Below are positions 32,266 to 36,342 of a DNA stretch of 36,342 nucleotides, in pieces. Numbering within the stretch: position 1 is the first letter of the stretch; every line of letters begins with the position of its first letter. The stretch comes from Pelargonium cotyledonis (lineage: Eukaryota > Streptophyta > Magnoliopsida > Geraniales > Geraniaceae): contig JAYMTA010000169.1 of the NCBI GenBank assembly GCA_036897625.1, forward strand, positions 1 through 36,342, read 5' to 3'. The translations under genes and the position numbers were made by a program. The notes beneath the pieces are model-generated. The model made no database searches. It saw only the letters and a program-made list of their open reading frames with translations, and was not told the origin of the DNA.

Positions 32266-34832
32266 TATATAGACACTCATTGAAGAAAAAGGATAGTTAG
32301 GTTGAGTTGGTGGATTAATGGTCGAGGCTGAGTCAGAAACCGGGTCGGCATTATGACTCAACTTCATGTCTTAATTTGTCTTTTTCACCATCATGATGCT
32401 GACATGATCATGCACATTTATTTGACTATATTATGTACTCATAATTTATTATTTATATTCTCCCATTATTTCTTAAATTAGGTTATCCCAATATTTGAGA
32501 CTACGTATAATCTTATTTATATTGACAAGTTAAAAGAAGTTTCATCTAAACATGTACTAGTTACATTTTTATTTTTTATTGTATTTAAAGAATGTTTTTG
32601 TAACCACTCTCGTCCAAATCGAAACTATACAATTAGACTAATTATGTTAAAAAAATACTTATTGCGACCTTAGGAGCACCAAGAGTCGTCTTCAAAGACA
32701 AAATTCGTCTTTTATAAGTCAATCACATTGTCGCATAAAAATGTGCAGGTTGTGACATATCAATTATATATATTTTTTAGTTACTCCAATTATATAAATT
32801 TTTTTTTTAAATAAGAGCCATTATCAAATATTGCAACATTAACATTTCTTTTGTCTTAACAAAACAATTCTATTTCATGAAATATATCTATCTTAACAAA
32901 TCCGGAGTTTTATTTTTTTCGTGTATTTTCTCAATAAACCCTTGAACAAAAAAATATTGTTCACACAATTTAAACATTGTCATTAATTATTAGTTGTATC
33001 TTTTTAAAAAATTATCAAGTTCTTGGTCCATATTCTATATATCTAAAAAGAGCTTATTGGTGCATCCAATTCAATCAATACAATATATTTAAAATTACTA
33101 GCTGCATGTGCATGAATTTGCTTTCTATTAAGTACGTGATATTGATAGCTACGGAAACTATGGTCGGCAGTGGATTTTAAATTTTTAACATTAACCAACA
33201 ACATTATTAATGAGATTATTTATAAGAAAACTTTTTTTTATCAGCAAACTGTATTCAGTTACGAATTTCTGATCAAAATTTGCTACACAGAGTATGTATA
33301 GGTTCATAATAATTTGATACTTGAGTTTATTTCATCTAATCTTTCTAATTAAATATATATACACACACATGTACAATCATTTTTCATGTTAGGACTAATA
33401 AACTAACACAGTTTCAATCGTAAAACTTGAAATTCAACTCAAACTCACACTTAACCCTTTTCGATCAATTTTGGTTTGAATCTTTTAAATCCAAATTCAA
33501 AGTCATTCTATTTGAAACTCAAATGATCAGCTCTACGTATGTTCGAAACTGTCTATTGCCCTTAATTTTATAGATAATAATGAATAAAAATCTTGTGTTA
33601 ATCGACCTAATTAACAGTGTAAAAAATAAAAAAATAAAAAAAATTACTCAATAGCACTTGGAGAATATCCACTTTCTCATATATATTTTTGGAATCATCC
33701 ACAAAGTGTGCAAAGATTTAAAATAAATAAATAGTTTATCGTGAAAACAAAATTGTATTGTATTGGTGAAAGGAAAAGAAAAACAGGATTGTAGAATATA
33801 ATAGGTTCTATTTTGTTGATAAAAAAAATTATCCCCTTTGTCCAATTAGGATTATATATGTTTTTTTTTAAATTAAAATATGAATATAACTAAAAAGTTT
33901 CTTGTAAAAAAAAAAAGTTCCTTGTCATAACAATAATAATGAATAATAATAGTAATATAATATAATTTATGAATATGAAAAACAAAAATCCAATGTTAGG
34001 TCATGAGTTATTGGCTCATTTTTTATGTGGCTAAGTTTCTTTGTTTTCGTCGTTGCAGTACCTAAAAGGGAACTTAATTGTTTTGATCTGTTTATTTAAT
34101 TAATTGCTTAGCTAGAGTTTGTATATATAAATTTAGTTGAGTAGTCTTAATTTTGGATAGCAATTCATGACATCATTTGATTAATTTTATAATTAATCCA
34201 ACCAAAATCAGGCCTTAGTGTGTGTATATACACAATATATATGAGTAAGTTTTGTATACCTCAAATATTGTATAATTTTTTTTAATATAAACTGATATGT
34301 TAGTTAATAAGAGAATAAATATTAGTTATTTTATTGATAATTTAATTCATATAAAATTAATCCAACTCAAAGCATGTCTTCTCGTATATGCTAGTAAATT
34401 TTGTATGTCTCAAATATACATCGAAAGTGTCACTTTAAAACCATAAATCGAAAATGCAACTTAGCGTGTCACATAGATTCTGTTAATTAAAAATCATTAA
34501 AATCTTGTTAATTTAGCTATTTGTTGGGTTTAGAGTGAGGTAAGGAATAGTTTATAGTACTAATTTTTGTGGTTAATTTCATGTCCAACCAAAATTTGCT
34601 GATATGGTTTTGTGACAAACAATAATAGATCTATTTAGTGGTTAAATTAGTAATGGAACACATGTTCATAAGACAACCAAAACCATCCAAATTCCAAAAC
34701 CTTTGGTAACAAAATGACTAAGCTTCCAAAGTTGGAGAGACAAAAATGATGCTTCTGGCAGTTCAATCCAAAACAACTATTTGTACAATATTGAAGTGTT
34801 TTTAGTACAATTGTTTGCATAATTAAGTGTAA

Positions 34833-34852
34833 ATATATATATATATATATAT
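34833..34852. repeat. AT dinucleotide microsatellite
   Basis: About ten AT units in uninterrupted succession, in intergenic DNA. Confidence 0.9.
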
Positions 34853-36145
34853 TGATCGAACGATAACATAAAAATAATTTAACATACATTTTTTATTAGT
34901 CAATAATCAAATCTCATAATCTATAATTACAAAATTATATAATATTTGTTTATAAAAAGTATTATAAATATATTATCAACAAATTTTAATGCGTGTGCCA
35001 AATTTCAACTCATTCTAGCCATGTTATCGAACGTCTAGCATCTCTTTCTCGTCTCGGTATTACTTGATACTTCTCTTTGAAGCAATTTAAATCTAATTTT
35101 ATATTCATGAACAACATATATTATATTTATTTAAGATATTGACATAAATGAGACAGATGGTAGCTTAGTAAATTTGATTGTTTAGTCATTGGAGGGACCA
35201 TATATGGGGGTCCAAGAGAGAAAAATATGTGGTTGTTATAAGCACATTGAATATAAATTTGACTTTTAATACTTTAGTTTGACATACAAAAACTATAATA
35301 TTAGCCCAAAAATTTAATAGTGTATTTTTCTAAAACATACAATAATAAAACAATATAAAAGTAAGGGCATGTGAATCAACACACTTAGACAGGTGTGACA
35401 TAAAGACCGATGATTTACTTAACTCGTGAGATGCACGTACGGCCTGCAAACTAATCCGCAAATAAAAAAATATTACATTATCAAATTGAGTCACAATAGC
35501 TAAAACATTATGAATAATCAAATTGAATACAATGAAACTCTCCCAATCAGTCTAAATAATCAAGTTGGAGACACTAAAATCATGCATCTTCCAACTCGAA
35601 TAGCACAAACAATTGACAACGACTACACTTGCATCTTAAGGTGATCACGTGAATGGCTCTGCCAACAGCCCATCCACATCATTGTGTTTGTCATCTAATT
35701 CGACAACATACTCGAAAGTTGATCAAAGGGCTCCGACCGAACAACCATCCTCCAAGTCACCTACTCCTTCCATGCAACCTATCTCTTGTTGTTTTTAACG
35801 TACACCAATAAATAAAAAATCATTGTGAATCTACGTTGTTGTCATTTTTCAAACTCTTAATTAACAACACTTTAATTTGCTATCAAAGCAAAAACTCATT
35901 ATCTTAATAAGAGGTATTGCAATTTATTATCAAATCAATCAACCTTCTTCGCTTTGAAAAATAAAAGTAGTTGTAGATGTAGTTGTACGAAAACTTTAAC
36001 CGACTCTCAAAGCGATAAAAGAATAGGATAATGTTTTCGATGTATTGATTAAATATTATAGATTGGTCTAACCTTATATACATAAAATTGTTAAATGAAA
36101 TGAATAATTTCTTTTCCAATGTACTAATTAAATTATATATATATA

Positions 36146-36190
36146 GAAGTTATGTCTAATTAGATATATGGAAGTTATGTCTAATTAGAT
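36146..36190. repeat. Direct repeat of 20 bp, 25-bp period
   Basis: GAAGTTATGTCTAATTAGAT occurs at 36146-36165 and exactly again at 36171-36190, separated by five bases. A possible TATA-like ACTATAAATG follows at about 36256, so it could lie upstream of a gene outside the window. Confidence 0.85.
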
Positions 36191-36342
36191 TGAAAAACGA
36201 ACCAAATAACAAGTATTGGTGGTGGTCACTCTTTATTTAGCTAATGGGTGGGATCACTATAAATGTGTAGGGCATTAACTAAAGGGTTAAATACTCCGAA
36301 GCCCCCCATCTATTTGATAGTCACCGCACAGGTCTTTGGATT

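Larger units (their letters stand above)
31076..36342. other. Gene-poor, AT-rich intergenic DNA
   Basis: More than 5 kb without a recognisable gene, tRNA or transposase. All open frames are short and AT-driven. Local structure is limited to a near-palindrome at 32201-32265, AT and AC dinucleotide runs (33345-33370, 34833-34852) and a 20-bp direct repeat at 36146-36190. The final 100 bases (GGGTTAAATACTCCGAAGCC onward) look like the edge of a dispersed repeat that continues outside the window. Confidence 0.5.

Noticed and set aside
31076-36342. Search for a hidden gene or transposase in the right-hand gene desert
   Set aside because: No frame longer than about 90 codons and none with motif content; only AT-driven short ORFs.

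Overview
This is a nuclear plant genomic window, almost certainly from a eudicot. It is AT-rich, its genes are broken by many GT-AG introns, and the proteins belong to plant families (TSL-kinase interacting protein, an isoprenylated HMA metal-binding protein with a CaaX tail, a UGT PSPG box). Miniature hAT-like and Stowaway-like elements sit in introns and spacers. The species cannot be read from the sequence. There is nothing prokaryotic, organellar or CRISPR-like.

Layout from left to right. 1-485: repeat-like AT-rich DNA. 486-1215 (-): a UDP-glycosyltransferase pseudogene. 2030-6363 (-): a complete TKI1/Cramped-type SANT-domain gene, 13 coding exons and 792 aa, with an upstream leader exon. 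8760-15272 (-): a 12-coding-exon gene for a 662-aa protein that joins a catalytically degenerate phosphoglycerate-kinase-like half to a TrmB-type (tRNA m7G) methyltransferase half. 16725-18637 (+): EMC5 (ER membrane complex subunit 5), divergent from the PGK-TrmB gene. 20515-21624 (-): TFIID subunit TAF8, with a uORF-crowded leader. 22364-23936 (+): a 115-aa single-pass membrane protein, possibly a mitochondrial complex I accessory subunit, divergent from TAF8. 25569-28921 (-): a 488-aa HIPP with two intact HMA domains and a relic of a third. About 29-36.3 kb: gene-poor, very AT-rich DNA with one GC-rich island inside a possible DNA element, hairpins and short repeats.

The exon models were built by hand. 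In every multi-exon gene the exon lengths sum to an open frame, and each junction has a usable donor and acceptor (one GC-AG). The genes are a mixed set of housekeeping functions (transcription, membrane insertion, possibly respiration) and do not form a pathway or cluster. The two divergent pairs (PGK-TrmB/EMC5 and TAF8/small membrane protein) share compact intergenic promoters. The most unusual item is the PGK-TrmB fusion. The third, truncated HMA unit in the HIPP and the uORFs before TAF8 and TKI1 come next.
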